From NCBI GenBank assembly GCA_037501455.1, contig CM074864.1:59394001-59458000 (forward strand): 64,000 nt of DNA, written 5' to 3'. Below the pieces are notes generated by a model. That model saw only the letters and a program-made list of their open reading frames with translations. It had not been told where the DNA came from and made no database searches. Positions 47,133-57,918 of the stretch are shown in pieces (positions within the stretch are counted from its first letter, which is position 1; each line of letters begins with the position of its first letter). This DNA is from Lantana camara. Lineage: Eukaryota; Streptophyta; Magnoliopsida; Lamiales; Verbenaceae. A program made the position numbers and the translations under genes.

Positions 47133-48592
47133 TGGAAACTTTGGATTTAGAAGAAAAAATTACAGAATTAAACAATTTATTGGAATCATTAAAAATAGTT
47201 GATGAAAAAAATAAACAAAATCATACATTAGAAGCTATAAAACCAGAAGTAGAAAACGAAGAAGTGATATATGGATATGAGTCATCAGAAGACGATGTGT
47301 TAGGAATGGAACACGAATTAAAACAAGAAAAAGATAAGAAAGATATTCCAGAAGCAAGTAATACAAATAAGGAAGAAGAATTTGAATGCTATCAAGAAGA
47401 CAGATATACTAATCCTTTAAAAAATACAAGTATACAATATAATTTTAGAAAAGGATATATTCCAAATAAAAAAGGAAGATGGTCTAAAATACCTGAACAA
47501 TATATACCTACAAAGGGAATATTAGGAGTCGATGGAATATTAAATTTAGACTGTGTTACAAATAAATCAACACTTATTACCGAATGGGCACATAAATTAG
47601 GACTAATCCTAGAAACTGAAGATAGATTAAGACAAGGAAATTTTAAAACAATATTTAATTTTGTACTATATAAAACAGTAGGAAATGTAACACACTTTTT
47701 ATCTACATTATCAGAAGAACAAAAAACACTCTTAAGAGGAGAAGACTCTGTAAAAACTATTTGGAATATAGTTGAAAAAATATATTCAGAATTTATTGGA
47801 ATACCTATACAAAATTCAGGATTTTTTGTATCAGACAGAGAACAAGATAGAGCAGCATTCCATTTAGCCAATACACAAAAATTAGATATGTGTGCTATAG
47901 AACACTTTAACTGCGAATACAATATGTATTACTATAGTTTAAACAGAGAAAACAGAGAAAAATACCTATCATTATACTTCAATAAATTACCCTACCCAGT
48001 AGGACAAATAGTATATGCAGAATTTAAGAAACAAGTAAATAAAGGTTTTGTTTCAGAAACATTAGGAGGAGCACAAATTGTAGTAGAACAATTTATAGGA
48101 GACAAATGCTATGAAAGAGAATTACACAATGCAGTTAAAAACAAAGTCACGATATGTTGTGAGGGAAATCCTTTAGTACCTCAACAATACGGAGAAAGTC
48201 CATACATAATTCGACCAAACAAAAAAAGAAAATACAAGAGAAAAGATAAAAGATATAGATGGAGAAAGAAACCTAAAAGATGGATTGATAATAATAAACA
48301 TAAATTTCAAAAAAGAAGAAGACGTTTCTTTAAAAAGAAAGAATACAAACCAAAACAAAAATACTGTCCAGAAGGAAAGAAAAAATGTCAATGCTGGCTT
48401 TGCCATGAAGAAGGACACTATGCAAGAGAATGCCCTAAACAACAAAGACAATCTGGAAAAAGATTACATATACTTCAAGTAGCTCAAACATACGATCTAG
48501 AACTAATAGAAGAAGACTATTCTGATTTGGAAAACATATATGAAATAGAAACAGTTACAGAATCAGAAAATGAATATAGTTCTGATTTTTAA
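47132..48592 (+). CDS. Pararetroviral coat protein, 486 aa
   Basis: It has an acidic N-terminal third, a central conserved capsid region and a strongly basic Lys/Arg stretch (about residues 360-410). A CCHC zinc knuckle, CWLCHEEGHYAREC, is followed by an acidic tail. This order is typical of Caulimoviridae coat proteins, in which the basic region and knuckle bind nucleic acid. The frame is open from end to end. The polymerase frame begins directly after the stop. Confidence 0.85.
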   Translation: METLDLEEKITELNNLLESLKIVDEKNKQNHTLEAIKPEVENEEVIYGYESSEDDVLGMEHELKQEKDKKDIPEASNTNKEEEFECYQEDRYTNPLKNTSIQYNFRKGYIPNKKGRWSKIPEQYIPTKGILGVDGILNLDCVTNKSTLITEWAHKLGLILETEDRLRQGNFKTIFNFVLYKTVGNVTHFLSTLSEEQKTLLRGEDSVKTIWNIVEKIYSEFIGIPIQNSGFFVSDREQDRAAFHLANTQKLDMCAIEHFNCEYNMYYYSLNRENREKYLSLYFNKLPYPVGQIVYAEFKKQVNKGFVSETLGGAQIVVEQFIGDKCYERELHNAVKNKVTICCEGNPLVPQQYGESPYIIRPNKKRKYKRKDKRYRWRKKPKRWIDNNKHKFQKRRRRFFKKKEYKPKQKYCPEGKKKCQCWLCHEEGHYARECPKQQRQSGKRLHILQVAQTYDLELIEEDYSDLENIYEIETVTESENEYSSDF

Positions 48593-49600
48593 ATGAAAAA
48601 CTCTAACGCTACATTCATAGAAGTAAAAATAAAAAATAAAACAATTAAAGCATTTATAGATACAAGAGCAAGTTTATGCTTTGCTTCATTAGCTCTTAAT
48701 ATATTCAAATGGAAAAAACTTAAACAACCATTAAAAATAATGATAGCAGATGCAAGTCATTATTATATTTGGTACGCCACATACTTAGAAAAAGCTTGGA
48801 TACAAGGATATTGTTTTACTATACCATCCATATACAGACATGAAACAGGATTACCATTCATCCTAGGAAATAACTTTTTAAAACTATATAGACCTTTTTG
48901 TCAAGATTTAAAATACATCACTTTAAAATCACCTGTTAATGAAAAACTATCTCAAAAGAGTGAAAGTGTTGAAATACCTATAGTAAGGATTGAAGACAGA
49001 AGTAATCTTATTGATAAAATAGATTATTTAATCAATCATGAATTAATATTTTTCATAAAAACAAATCTTGAAAAAAAAAAAATAGAAGAAATTTTAGACT
49101 CTGTCACTAGTGAAGATCCTTTAGACAAAGATAAAAATAATAATTATATGATAGTTGAAATCAAACTTAAAAATCCTTTAGATGAAGTAAATGTCAAAAA
49201 TAATATACCTTATTCTAAAAGAGATATTGATGAATTTAAAGAAGAATGTAAACAATTTTTGGAAAAAGGATTAATTTCTGAAAGTAAAAGTCCACACGCA
49301 GCACCTACATTTTATGTAGAAAATAAAAATGAAATAAAACGAGGTAAACGACGAATGGTCATAAATTATAAACAACTAAATGAGAAAATCGTAGGAGACG
49401 CTTATAAACTGCCTAGACTTGATTATATTAAAGATAGGTTAAAAGGAAAAACATGGTTTAGTACATTAGATGCTAAATCAGGATACTGGCAATTACGATT
49501 GCATGAAGATACAAAACCCCTAACAGTTTTTACATGTCCTCCACAGAAACATTACTAATGGAATGTTTTACCATTTTGTTTGAAACAAACACCATTATTA
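48593..49600 (+). pseudogene. Pararetroviral polymerase, truncated inside reverse transcriptase
   Basis: The aspartic protease region comes first (FIDTRASLCFA; the usual glycine after DT is arginine). The start of RT follows (SPHAAPTFYVENK, MVINYKQLN, TWFSTLDAKSGYWQL). A TAA interrupts at 49556-49558, and recognisable RT sequence stops about 14 codons later. The YxDD box, RNase H and everything downstream are absent, replaced by intergenic-type sequence. Confidence 0.85.
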
Positions 49601-49995
49601 ACTTTACTTTAAGTCTTTTTCTACTTTTTTGACTTTTTGTAAATGAAAACGCGTCTGTAACAGTGAGTCGAGTGCCTATATATTGGCCTCAATGTAGTAT
49701 GTAATATTTAAACTTTAATGGAAAGAAAAAGATCATGCGTTGATAAAAAAACTCTTTGAGTTTTAAGTCTTTGAGCTTTTCTTTTCTGTTGGCCTCACGC
49801 CTGAATAGCAGAACTATACACAACCATACACAACCAAACAATTCTCATACCAAAATCAAACATATACTTCGAAGAAAGATGAACAGGTAACATGGAGTGC
49901 ATGAAGACAGTAGACAGGAATACACAAACAGGTAAACAATACAAACTTTGTTCTGAAATTACTATTTATACTTTTATATACTAGAATTTATACAT
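49601..49995 (+). promoter_or_regulatory. Pararetroviral intergenic, promoter-like region
   Basis: It contains TATATATT at 49677-49684 followed by a leader-like stretch with no long frame, placed just upstream of the movement protein unit. By position this should be the viral promoter and leader; activity is not known. Confidence 0.45.
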
Positions 49996-50097
49996 ATGGA
50001 GACTAGTTTAATAGATCAAATTGAACACTTTGAAACAACTGAAGAATACGAATATTTTTCTCAAGATATTGTTATAGACAACAAAAAATTAAACTAA
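49996..50097 (+). CDS. Pararetroviral mini-ORF, 33 aa
   Basis: Acidic peptide (METSLIDQIEHFETTEEYEY at its start) just upstream of the movement protein. It may be an ORF VII-like or leader ORF. No domain. Confidence 0.4.
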   Translation: METSLIDQIEHFETTEEYEYFSQDIVIDNKKLN

Positions 50098-50136
50098 GTT
50101 AGAAGAAAAGTGTTAAACTTAATCGATGGATAAGAT

Positions 50137-50961
50137 ATGAAAACAGATTTAAAAACAAAACTGAGCAGAAAAAACATTATATTATATGAAAATTTTACAT
50201 GTGAAACACCTATTGAAATTTCTACAACAAAAGGAACACAGGCTATTTCATTGATAAACAAAGCTGATATAATTCAGAAAATAAAAAAAGCAAAACATAC
50301 ACCTAGTGAAATAGGATATATACATATTTCTACAATACAGATACTAATTAAGAGTACATTTGCTGAAGGAATAAACTCACCCATAAAACTAGCTATATGT
50401 GATGATAGAATTATGAACATAAAAGATAAAATACTTGGAATAATTGAAGGAAACCTTGCTTATACTAAACTACTTTTTAATGTAGCTTTACACTACGCTA
50501 TACCACTAGTAACAGAAAAACTAGATAAATCTTTAAACATTGCTTATAAATTCGAAAGACAAGATTTAATGGAAACAAACGACTATCCATTTTCAATAAC
50601 ATACACCATTGGATATGCACTGACAAACAACCATCATAGTATACAATTTAAAAACACAGATAAAATATATATGGAAGATATTTTTCGAGAAGTTTCTCGT
50701 ATAAAATATATACCAAAGACACCTATTATACAACATGCTAATACTAATGTTTTTCAAAACAAAACACCTAAACTTTTAAAAAGTAAAAGCACATGTTATA
50801 CATATCTACCACCAAATCAAAGAACTAATGAAACTAGTACACGGGCCTCTATTAAAAACTTTAAAGAAGAGGGATCTTCTAATGAAATAACTGAAAACGA
50901 ATTCACACAATTAGCCGATCAAATGGCTAAATTAACCACAACTATCAAGGAAACACTCTGA
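50137..50961 (+). CDS. Pararetroviral movement protein, 274 aa
   Basis: It matches the caulimovirus branch of the 30K movement protein superfamily, with a conserved core of the type IGYIHISTIQILIKSTF...SPIKLAICDDRI and a later SITYTIGYAL block. The C-terminus is low-complexity and polar. 30K proteins act at plasmodesmata in cell-to-cell spread (family knowledge). The frame is open throughout. Confidence 0.8.
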   Translation: MKTDLKTKLSRKNIILYENFTCETPIEISTTKGTQAISLINKADIIQKIKKAKHTPSEIGYIHISTIQILIKSTFAEGINSPIKLAICDDRIMNIKDKILGIIEGNLAYTKLLFNVALHYAIPLVTEKLDKSLNIAYKFERQDLMETNDYPFSITYTIGYALTNNHHSIQFKNTDKIYMEDIFREVSRIKYIPKTPIIQHANTNVFQNKTPKLLKSKSTCYTYLPPNQRTNETSTRASIKNFKEEGSSNEITENEFTQLADQMAKLTTTIKETL

Positions 50962-50969
50962 GCCTTTCT

Positions 50970-50983
50970 GGTATCAGAGCCCG
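50970..50983 (+). other. tRNA-Met primer binding site of the pararetrovirus
   Basis: TGGTATCAGAGCCC, complementary to the 3' end of plant initiator tRNA-Met, lies just after the movement protein stop. Placement downstream of the movement protein, not in the large intergenic region, is a soymovirus trait as I remember it. Confidence 0.8.
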
Positions 50984-51002
50984 CATACGATTCTAAAAAC
51001 AA

Positions 51003-51179
51003 TGAGTCAACAATTAAAATACTGGTTATTTAAATCTTTAATACAAATTGAAGAAGATATGCAAATGATTGAGATATATGAGAAACACGAATATTTTGAA
51101 AAAGCATGGAAAGAATACTGTAACTTTTTAAAATTAAAACACATAAAAAAGATACTTTTATCTTTAATATATGCTTAAA
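51003..51179 (+). CDS. Pararetroviral small ORF after the primer site (Ib-like)
   Basis: 58 codons, Lys/Glu/aromatic-rich, starting MSQQLKYWLF. Similar in character to the frame at 45824. No domain. Confidence 0.45.
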
Positions 51180-51182
51180 ATA

Positions 51183-51720
51183 ATGGAAAGATTTAATTAT
51201 AAAGCTAGAATAACACGAGATATACAAAGAGATAGAAGAACGAGTTATTATAAACGAATATCTGGTTAAAATGGCATACCATGATTTAAAATACAATAAA
51301 GATTTATCATTAAGAACTCAAGAAATAATGATAGAAACTGTAAATGCAGATTTAATAAACATAAAAAGAAAAAGAGATACAGTATATCAAATGACATACG
51401 CTTAATTATGAGTTATAAACCAAAAATAGAAATAGATACTATAACAAAAGAAATACAACAAGTAAAACAAATTATGAAGACTAAAAATATTAAACAAATG
51501 AGAAAAAATTTGGAAACATCTTTACAAAAAGAAGAAATATATAAGAAAAATTATAAAAAACAATAAATAAAAATATATTAAACAGAGATACAATTATACA
51601 AGGTATAAAAGACCAAGGAAAAATAATAAATCACATAAATAAAAAAATTATAGAAAAAATACATGAAAGAGAAATTAATGGATCAAATTAAAAACATTTA
51701 TAAACTATGGGTCTTAACTA
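51183..51720 (+). pseudogene. Degraded series of pararetroviral small ORFs
   Basis: Short frames follow one another: 51183-51269, 51271-51405 and 51408-51566, then an unopened remnant to about 51690. The remnant and the 51130-51270 segment correspond to 46150-46250 and 45930-46010 of unit 1 at the DNA level, with many differences. It looks like a second, diverged copy of the small-ORF region, truncated before the virion protein. Confidence 0.5.
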
Positions 51721-51830
51721 TAAATATACAAAAAAGGTAAAAACAAAGACTTTGATAAAGACGTTAATAGAAAAAACGTCTTATACTAAAATTGAAAACA
51801 TATATAAAAATATACTAGTTTTATAATGAT

Positions 51831-52237
51831 TATAAAAAACAACACCACATTTATAATTTCACCTGATAGCTGCATGATTTTTCTTTCTTTTTATAAGAAT
51901 TTTGTAGGTCAAAAGCGTCTGCTATAGGTTTGACTTATAAAAATAGATGATGTAATAGAAATGTCTGTAGGCGAGAGGCGTGACGTAACGAATAGTAACA
52001 AACGTAGAAAACGATGGATGGATAGGTGGGGTGACTGGGTTGAAGCAGGTTGTGGCACTTGTAGCGGTGCATGAGCTAAGCCTGCAATTTGTCCATCACC
52101 CTCAAATACGTGTCCACAAACACCTACTTATATATCTCCCACAATTTTACACTCGGATTCAACATATACGTATATACATAGATTAACTATTTACAAGCAT
52201 TACCTTTATAATACTGCGAGCTCCCAAAACAGCAGGC
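51831..52237 (+). promoter_or_regulatory. Upstream region of defensin 1
   Basis: It contains a TGACGTAACG motif near 51980-51990 (TGACG, as-1/bZIP-type core) and TATATAT near 52129-52136. The pararetroviral sequence ends only about 400 bp upstream of the defensin ATG, so the promoter abuts or overlaps viral DNA. Confidence 0.4.
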
Positions 52238-53653
52238 ATGGGCTCCAAGCTTCTCTTCACCTCCCTCTGGCTACTGCTGCTCTTCTTCAACACTCGTAAG
52301 TAAAATATCCCCCCTATAATCAGTCCTCTTATCTGCATTTCTTTTTCAAATTCCCAATACAGATGTATACATATTTCTAAAAATATTATTTTATCGTATC
52401 CAAGGGCGATGTCATATTTAGAGAAGTGGGGTCAATTAAAAAAAATTAGTTAGGTATTTATATATTTTTTATACGGACAATTCCTCAAAAATCCCCAAGT
52501 GTAAACTGAATTTCCTTTTCACTCCCCAATTTTGAAAAAGTTCCTGTTCACTCCCCAATTGAAAAACAAAATTTCTTTTCACTCCCCAAGGTTGTATAAT
52601 AATTCAGGAATTGCGTATAAAAATCCCGGAATCTCGTATATACGAGATTCCGGGATTTTTATACGCAATTCCCTAAAAATTGTACGCAATTCCTAAAGAC
52701 AATGTACGAACATGTACTGTTTGTGGGGACCTAAAAGGAATTTTGTTTTTCAATTGGGGATTGAATGGGAACTTTTTCAAAACTGGGGACCTAAAATGAA
52801 TTTTTTCAACTTTTTGGTACTATTCAAAGATTTTCCCTTTTTTATATGTTTTTATTTTAAGAATAGTTTTTTTGACCCCATATAAAAATGAAAAAAATTG
52901 TATTGACCCCCTTAAATTTAAAACTTAATTAAAAAAAAGTACATGACACAAAAAATAAAAATAAAAATCTATTTGATGATATTATTTCTAACAGTTTTGT
53001 AGTATTTAAAAAATCAATTTCTGCTTAAATTGAGAAAAAATAGGCTAGAATCTAGAAGCAATGCTTTTAGATAGATTATACAGTTTTCTCTGAATTAATT
53101 TAAAATTCTATTTTAACAATAATATCCTAATTAAAATACTACATATTCTTAAATTTACATTTTACCTACAAATACAACTCCATGGTCATTAAATTTTTTC
53201 CTTTTCTTCTCTTCATATCTTTTTTTTTCTCTTCTCATCGAAAAATCTGCAATTACAAGGAAAAGTCTCTTTTCTTATTTTTATAAATTTATAAATAAAG
53301 GTACATTTAGAATAATTCTACGTTTGATTAATTACAAATAATGTTATACAAAATTATAATAATTTTTATATTAATATAATACTTAAATCATATATAATTC
53401 CCATTATATTTCAAAATATTTTAGGGTAAATTAGTAATTTCATAAAAGTTAAAAGTGACTATCCACTTTTATTTTTCCGCTTATCATTCCTTTTTTCCAA
53501 ATACTCACTGTAATTTTTTACAACTTTCACTTTTGTTTTAATATAAAATAGAGTTTGCAAACATCCCCTTAAATATGGATGTATTTAGTACAAATAAAAT
53601 ATGATAGAGAATAATTATAAAAAAAATATTTTAGACAAAATGTTTTATTTTTT

Positions 53654-53709
<56 letters not shown>

Positions 53710-54118
53710 AGTAGTTAAAATTTTAAGATAATTTGAAAATAAATATTTTAAATAAAATATTTTATTTTTTAGTAGTTAAATTGTTTTGACCCACTATCCT
53801 ACAATCCTGAGTCAGCCCCTTGTCCCTCCTCACGTAGAAATTTCAAGAGAAAATTCATGTTGTTATATCCATATTGTGTGTATCCGTATTCGTGCATCAT
53901 AATTTTTGATTCATTTGTGTATATATAAATTTGCAGGAGACGGTAATGGGATGATAATGAAGGTTGATGCGAGGACTTGCGAATCGCAGAGCCACGGGTT
54001 CAAAGGGACGTGCTTAAGCGAGCGCAACTGCCGCCTGGTGTGCAAGAATGAAGGGTTTCCCGGCGGCAAATGCGTTGGCGTTCGCCGCCGCTGTTTCTGC
54101 ACCAGGCCCTGCCCGTAA
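52238..54118 (+). CDS. Plant defensin 1, two exons
   Basis: Exon 1, 52238-52295, encodes a signal peptide ([19 protein letters not shown]). Exon 2, 53937-54118, encodes the rest; the intron is phase 1, about 1.64 kb, with GTAAGT and TTGCAG borders. The product is 79 aa. Eight cysteines are spaced as in gamma-thionin/defensin proteins, with the gamma core [13 protein letters not shown] and C-terminal CP. The mature peptide is basic. Plant defensins are secreted and act mostly against fungi (family knowledge). The intron position after the signal peptide is typical. The intron is swollen by two MITE-like repeats and an AT run. No lesions seen. Confidence 0.93.
52490..52830. repeat. Foldback MITE-like repeat in the defensin 1 intron
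   Basis: Arms with TTCACTCCCCAATT on the left and AATTGGGGA plus GGGAACTTTTTCAAAACTGGGG on the right are inverted to each other over about 80 bp each. The centre contains the perfect palindrome listed separately. Confidence 0.8.
52607..52672. repeat. Perfect 66-bp palindrome
   Basis: Starting GGAATTGCGTATAAAAATCC and centred on GTATATAC, the two 33-bp halves are exact reverse complements. Confidence 0.92.
52960..53568 (-). mobile_element. MITE copy in the defensin 1 intron, same family as 33742-35145
   Basis: The right end is GAGTTTGCAAACATCCCC, the inverse of the left end at 33742. Stretches such as ATTTTAGGGTAAATTAGTAATTTC and the AACAGTTTTG block are inverted copies of sequence at 33890-33930 and 35090. 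The left border is vague. Confidence 0.6.
53658..53704. repeat. (TA)n microsatellite in the defensin 1 intron
   Basis: An uninterrupted TA run of about 46 bp. Confidence 0.95.
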
Positions 54119-55598
54119 TCATCCTCCTCAATTATTAATATTTGAAGTCTTGTCTTCTGGGAAATTATCTTGCGCTCTATCATGGTGGTGTGGGTGTGGG
54201 TGTTACGATGAATAAATTCTGTTGTTAGTTCGTGTAGGTGATGTGTAACTTTGTTGTATGTAATATATAATATATGTGAGAGAGAGATTATGAAGTGCAA
54301 ATTAATGAATTTCCTGAGGTTTGAAGTTATTTTATTCATGTTTCATCAGATTCAGATGGGACTGATGTAAGTATGTAACCTTTTACGTACTTTCTATTCA
54401 TGTTTCATGAGATCTATAACCGAAATAATTAGGTTAGGGGGGACGGTTTTGTTAATTCACATAAACTTAGTACCGCACTTGTACATGTGATAATTTTGTT
54501 CCGAACCTGATTTGGCCAAATTAATATAATAAGGGAGTGAGTATTCAAGGCGTGTGGTATCGAATGACAAGTGTAATATATTTGTTCTATTAATTGGTTG
54601 AATTACGAGAAGAGCGTAATAGATTGAAACGAGGCTCGAGGGGAAGTTTTATTTTTTTGTTTGAGGGGGAGTTTTGTTTTTTTCTCTTGCCCATCGCGCC
54701 TAGGGTCGTGGTTTTTTTCTTGCCCATCACGCCTCTGCGGGGTAGAGAAATATGCCTAGAATAGAACCTGACACCATGATGAATTATATGTTTGACCTAA
54801 CTCATCCCAAAAACTAGCTTTTGAGAAGATGATTGCCAAATCATTATATATTAAATTCTATATATTTAATTAATCGATGTGGGATACTTGACAGAGGCCG
54901 AACTAAAATTTTATTCAACGTATATACTCCCACATTCAAGTTAATGAAATATTACAAATGAATTGAGTAATAACTGAGTAATAACCGTGCCTTTGTGTAT
55001 CTAGTGATGAGAAGGCGATCAATATATTTTTTTTAACATGCATATTCACGTGGTTAGAAAGATTCAAATATGGATCATTATTTTCGATTTTTTTTTTAAC
55101 CAGTTGGATCAATTCCTATTGACAAAACAATCAACATGCATGGTGATATGAGATTGCACCACATTAAATTTTGATTAGATTCGATCAAGTCGGATTTGAG
55201 ATAAAATTTTCCATAATACAAACATAAAATTGTCTACTCGGAGTATCAATTACCCTTACTCCTTGAAGGTTGCTTAGCAGCATTATTAGATTAAAAAAGC
55301 TTGAAATGTAAAAAGTCTTTACTATATAAATGATTTGCAACAAATAGGATAATGTTTATTTTCACATTCCATAGTATATATTCCTGGAAATAGTTATGAA
55401 TGCAGATTCATACTCTGATGAAACCCAATTTTCAGTGTAAATTAAAGCCACACGAGGTGCCAATTATAATATGAGATAATTGCAAACAACTCCTTGAGAT
55501 ATGACGAAAATAAGGATTTCTTCTTGAAATTTGAGAAATCACGAATAACCCATAAGGTTTACACTCTCTCTCACAAATTATCCCAAATATTAATAGTG
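54119..55598. other. 3' region of defensin 1 and noncoding spacer
   Basis: The first about 200 bp are probably the 3' UTR of defensin 1. The remainder has no gene; a MITE-like end (GAGATAATTGCAAACAACTCC) lies near 55473, just before the solo LTR. Confidence 0.5.
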
Positions 55599-55603
55599 GT
55601 GTT

Positions 55604-56264
55604 TGACGTGGGCCAATCCGGTACCGTCACGCTAGCACCATGTGGACCACTACCCGCATGCCACGTGGAGTAAAGGACCGGTCAAACGTGCCATGTAAGC
55701 ATCCAAGTCGGACGTCACGAGGGCAAAACCTTCAAGAAGGCAAATGCTGACCATTCGACATCATCGACCCGACTATCCTCAAGACCAGTCGAAGTACAAT
55801 CGACCAAGTCCAAGGTAAGTCGGCGGAAACTCGATCGTGTTGTTACCAGGTCGAATTTAGGTCGACCCTCCCTGGACCCACTCCGCCGTTTCAAGCATTT
55901 AATGAGGCCTGACAGGCCGTACGGAGCAGGTGACACATTTAATGTGCCTGCAGGTTGCACTGTACAGGTAATCATTACCCCAGTAGTTATAAATACCCCC
56001 TTCATAAATGCCATTCACAACAGACAACCACCACATTCACAGCGCACAAGTCAACTCGATAAGCTCTCAACCATTCGACACTGACTTGAGCGTCGGAGTG
56101 CCGGCAAAGGGAACAACCCCTCCCGTCCTTTGTCGGTCCGTAGCTCACGTTTGCTACCTCTCTCCCAGGTCAACTCTAATTCGAGCTCCACCACGTCAAC
56201 AAATTCTAAGTGGTCCAGTCAGCCGTTTCGAGACATGTTATCAATCCGAAATTCGACACGATCA
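55604..56264. mobile_element. Solo LTR, 661 bp
   Basis: It begins TGACGTGGGCC and ends CGACACGATCA, with the perfect 5-bp duplication GTGTT on both sides (55599-55603, 56265-56269). It is much GC-richer than its surroundings. It contains a plus-strand TATAAATACCCC at about 55988 and GACTTGAGCGTCGGAGTG at 56083, typical of plant Gypsy LTRs. No internal retrotransposon sequence is present. Confidence 0.88.
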
Positions 56265-56269
56265 GTGTT

Positions 56270-56766
56270 AAATTTTGATGACATCAGCAAAATTATTTTT
56301 AAAAATTCCAATCTTAATTACCCTTAGGGGTAAATTATAATAATACTGAAAATATGATGATATATTTGCAATATTAGTTAAATTTGTATTTTTTAATTTA
56401 AAAAAATATTATATTTATATTCTATCTATAAGTATATACCGAAAAAGATATTTCATGCATATTTATTCCATACCTTATGTTTATGTTTTAGTTTTATGTA
56501 TATTTTGCATAAGTTTATTTAAACTTATTTGTTTGACAATAATATTTTTTTTAAAATCTGGAATAGAAAATTATAACAAACACACCAAAATAATCAATGC
56601 ATTAGCAAATTTACATAAATATCCATTATAATTATTTTAAAAAATATTTCAAATGTTGGTGATTCCTAATGCATGTACCTTACATACAAAGAATAATATC
56701 CCAATATAAACATACATGCGCCCAACATAAAAAAAATTTAATAACATTCATAAACAGGGATAATAC
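56270..56766. other. AT-rich spacer upstream of the defensin pseudogene
   Basis: No gene or clear repeat found. Confidence 0.5.
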
Positions 56767-57918
56767 ATGGCTACCAAAATCCAACCTTTCTTCTTTTTGC
56801 TCCTCCTCCTTGCTTTTGGTAAGTCTAATCCTTTCTTCTTCGTTGGTTTTTCCCCTTGTCAATTGTAACTCAATTACGCCATTGGTTGGTAAAAAAAGAA
56901 TTATATTTTAACGGTGCGACACCATTCTAATTTATAATAAAATATTATAAAAATGTGTAACTTAATTATAAAAATAAATTTACAATTGAGAAATTATAAA
57001 TAATTAAAGTGTTCCTTTTATTTTTATATTTGTTCGTTTATTTTTCATAATTTAACAATGCATGCAATCATGCATTAGTTTTTGTTTTCTCTCTCTCTCC
57101 CTCCCCCTTGCACCATTGTTGTTTTCTCCCTCCTAATAATTAATATATTAATTTCTATTTTAATAACCGTTTTTACTGATATTTATTTATTAATAAATAA
57201 TTATATTAAAAATAATTATAAAATATATATTAACATAATAAATTTAATTGTAGTATATATTTAAAAAATCACACGCACGTAAAATTAGTAGGTTGATTGA
57301 ATTCTGGGGTGTGAAATAGTCATTGATATTTTACGTATTAATTAAATTATCACCGAATTATTCTTTTTTGTTTTATAGATAATTTTCATGGATCGAGTCG
57401 GGATGAACAACTTAGGATGTAAAACCTTTTTTATTAATAGTAGTTCTGGTTTCTATAGATTCAAATTCAAAATCTCTGATTAAACTAACACAATGCCGAA
57501 TTACTAAATTACACCATTTGATGATACCCAATTATGAGCATCAATCACGGAGTGGTAAACCAAGGCATGCATTTCACTACAACATTATTTGACTCTAATT
57601 TATTTATTTCATGAAAACCAAAATTAATTAATGCAGAGGAGATGATGATTATGCGAGTTGAATCGGGCCTATGCGAGGCTAGTAGCCTAGTAGCACTTCC
57701 TTTAGAGGGCTTTGTTTCAGCGATAGAAACTCAGAAACTCTGGGACTGTTTGTGAGAAAGAAGGCTTTGTAAATGGAAACTGCAAATTCTTGAAGTGCAT
57801 ATGCAGTAAGGACTGCAACACAGGCGGCGGAGGCGGGCCTCCCGACGGTGGTGAGGGCGGCGAGGGGCCATCAGGTGACGGCGGGGCTCTCCCGGAGAAA
57901 AAGAAACCGGCGTTCTGA
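56767..57918 (+). pseudogene. Defensin-like gene with Gly/Pro-rich tail, frameshifted
   Basis: Exon 1, 56767-56818, encodes a signal peptide (MATKIQPFFFLLLLLAF), with GTAAGT donor and phase 1. Exon 2, 57637-57918, starts EEMMIMRVESGLCEAS and then loses frame around 57680-57700 (a repeated AGTAGCCTAGTAGC) and again before 57745. Defensin-like cysteine blocks persist in other frames (FRGLCFSDRN; EGFVNGNCKFLKCICSKDC), and one expected cysteine is replaced. A 30-residue tail rich in Gly, Pro, Glu and Lys follows (NTGGGGGPPDGGEGGEG). Defensins with such tails are known from Asteraceae pollen. The promoter region and splice sites look normal. Confidence 0.8.

Larger units (their letters stand above)
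45747..51830 (+). mobile_element. Endogenous pararetrovirus (Caulimoviridae, soymovirus-like), rearranged
   Basis: A compact plus-strand run of overlapping or abutting frames with very low GC differs sharply from its flanks. Unit 1 (45747-about 49600) has small ORFs, a virion-associated-type protein, coat protein and the start of the polymerase. Unit 2 (about 49600-51830) has an intergenic promoter-like region, a movement protein, a tRNA-Met primer site and another set of small ORFs. Laid on a circle the order is movement protein, primer site, small ORFs, coat protein, polymerase, as in soymoviruses. The rest of the polymerase and any transactivator gene are missing. A short hairpin motif, AGACGTTAAT...ACGTCTT, occurs at both outer edges (45747 and 51758). 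Stops, truncations and the missing genes mean this copy is not a complete virus genome. Confidence 0.85.

Noticed and set aside
47392..47922. Minus-strand frame of 176 codons in the viral coat protein region
   Set aside because: Shadow frame opposite the coat protein; Ser/Phe-rich composition follows from the AT-rich sense strand.
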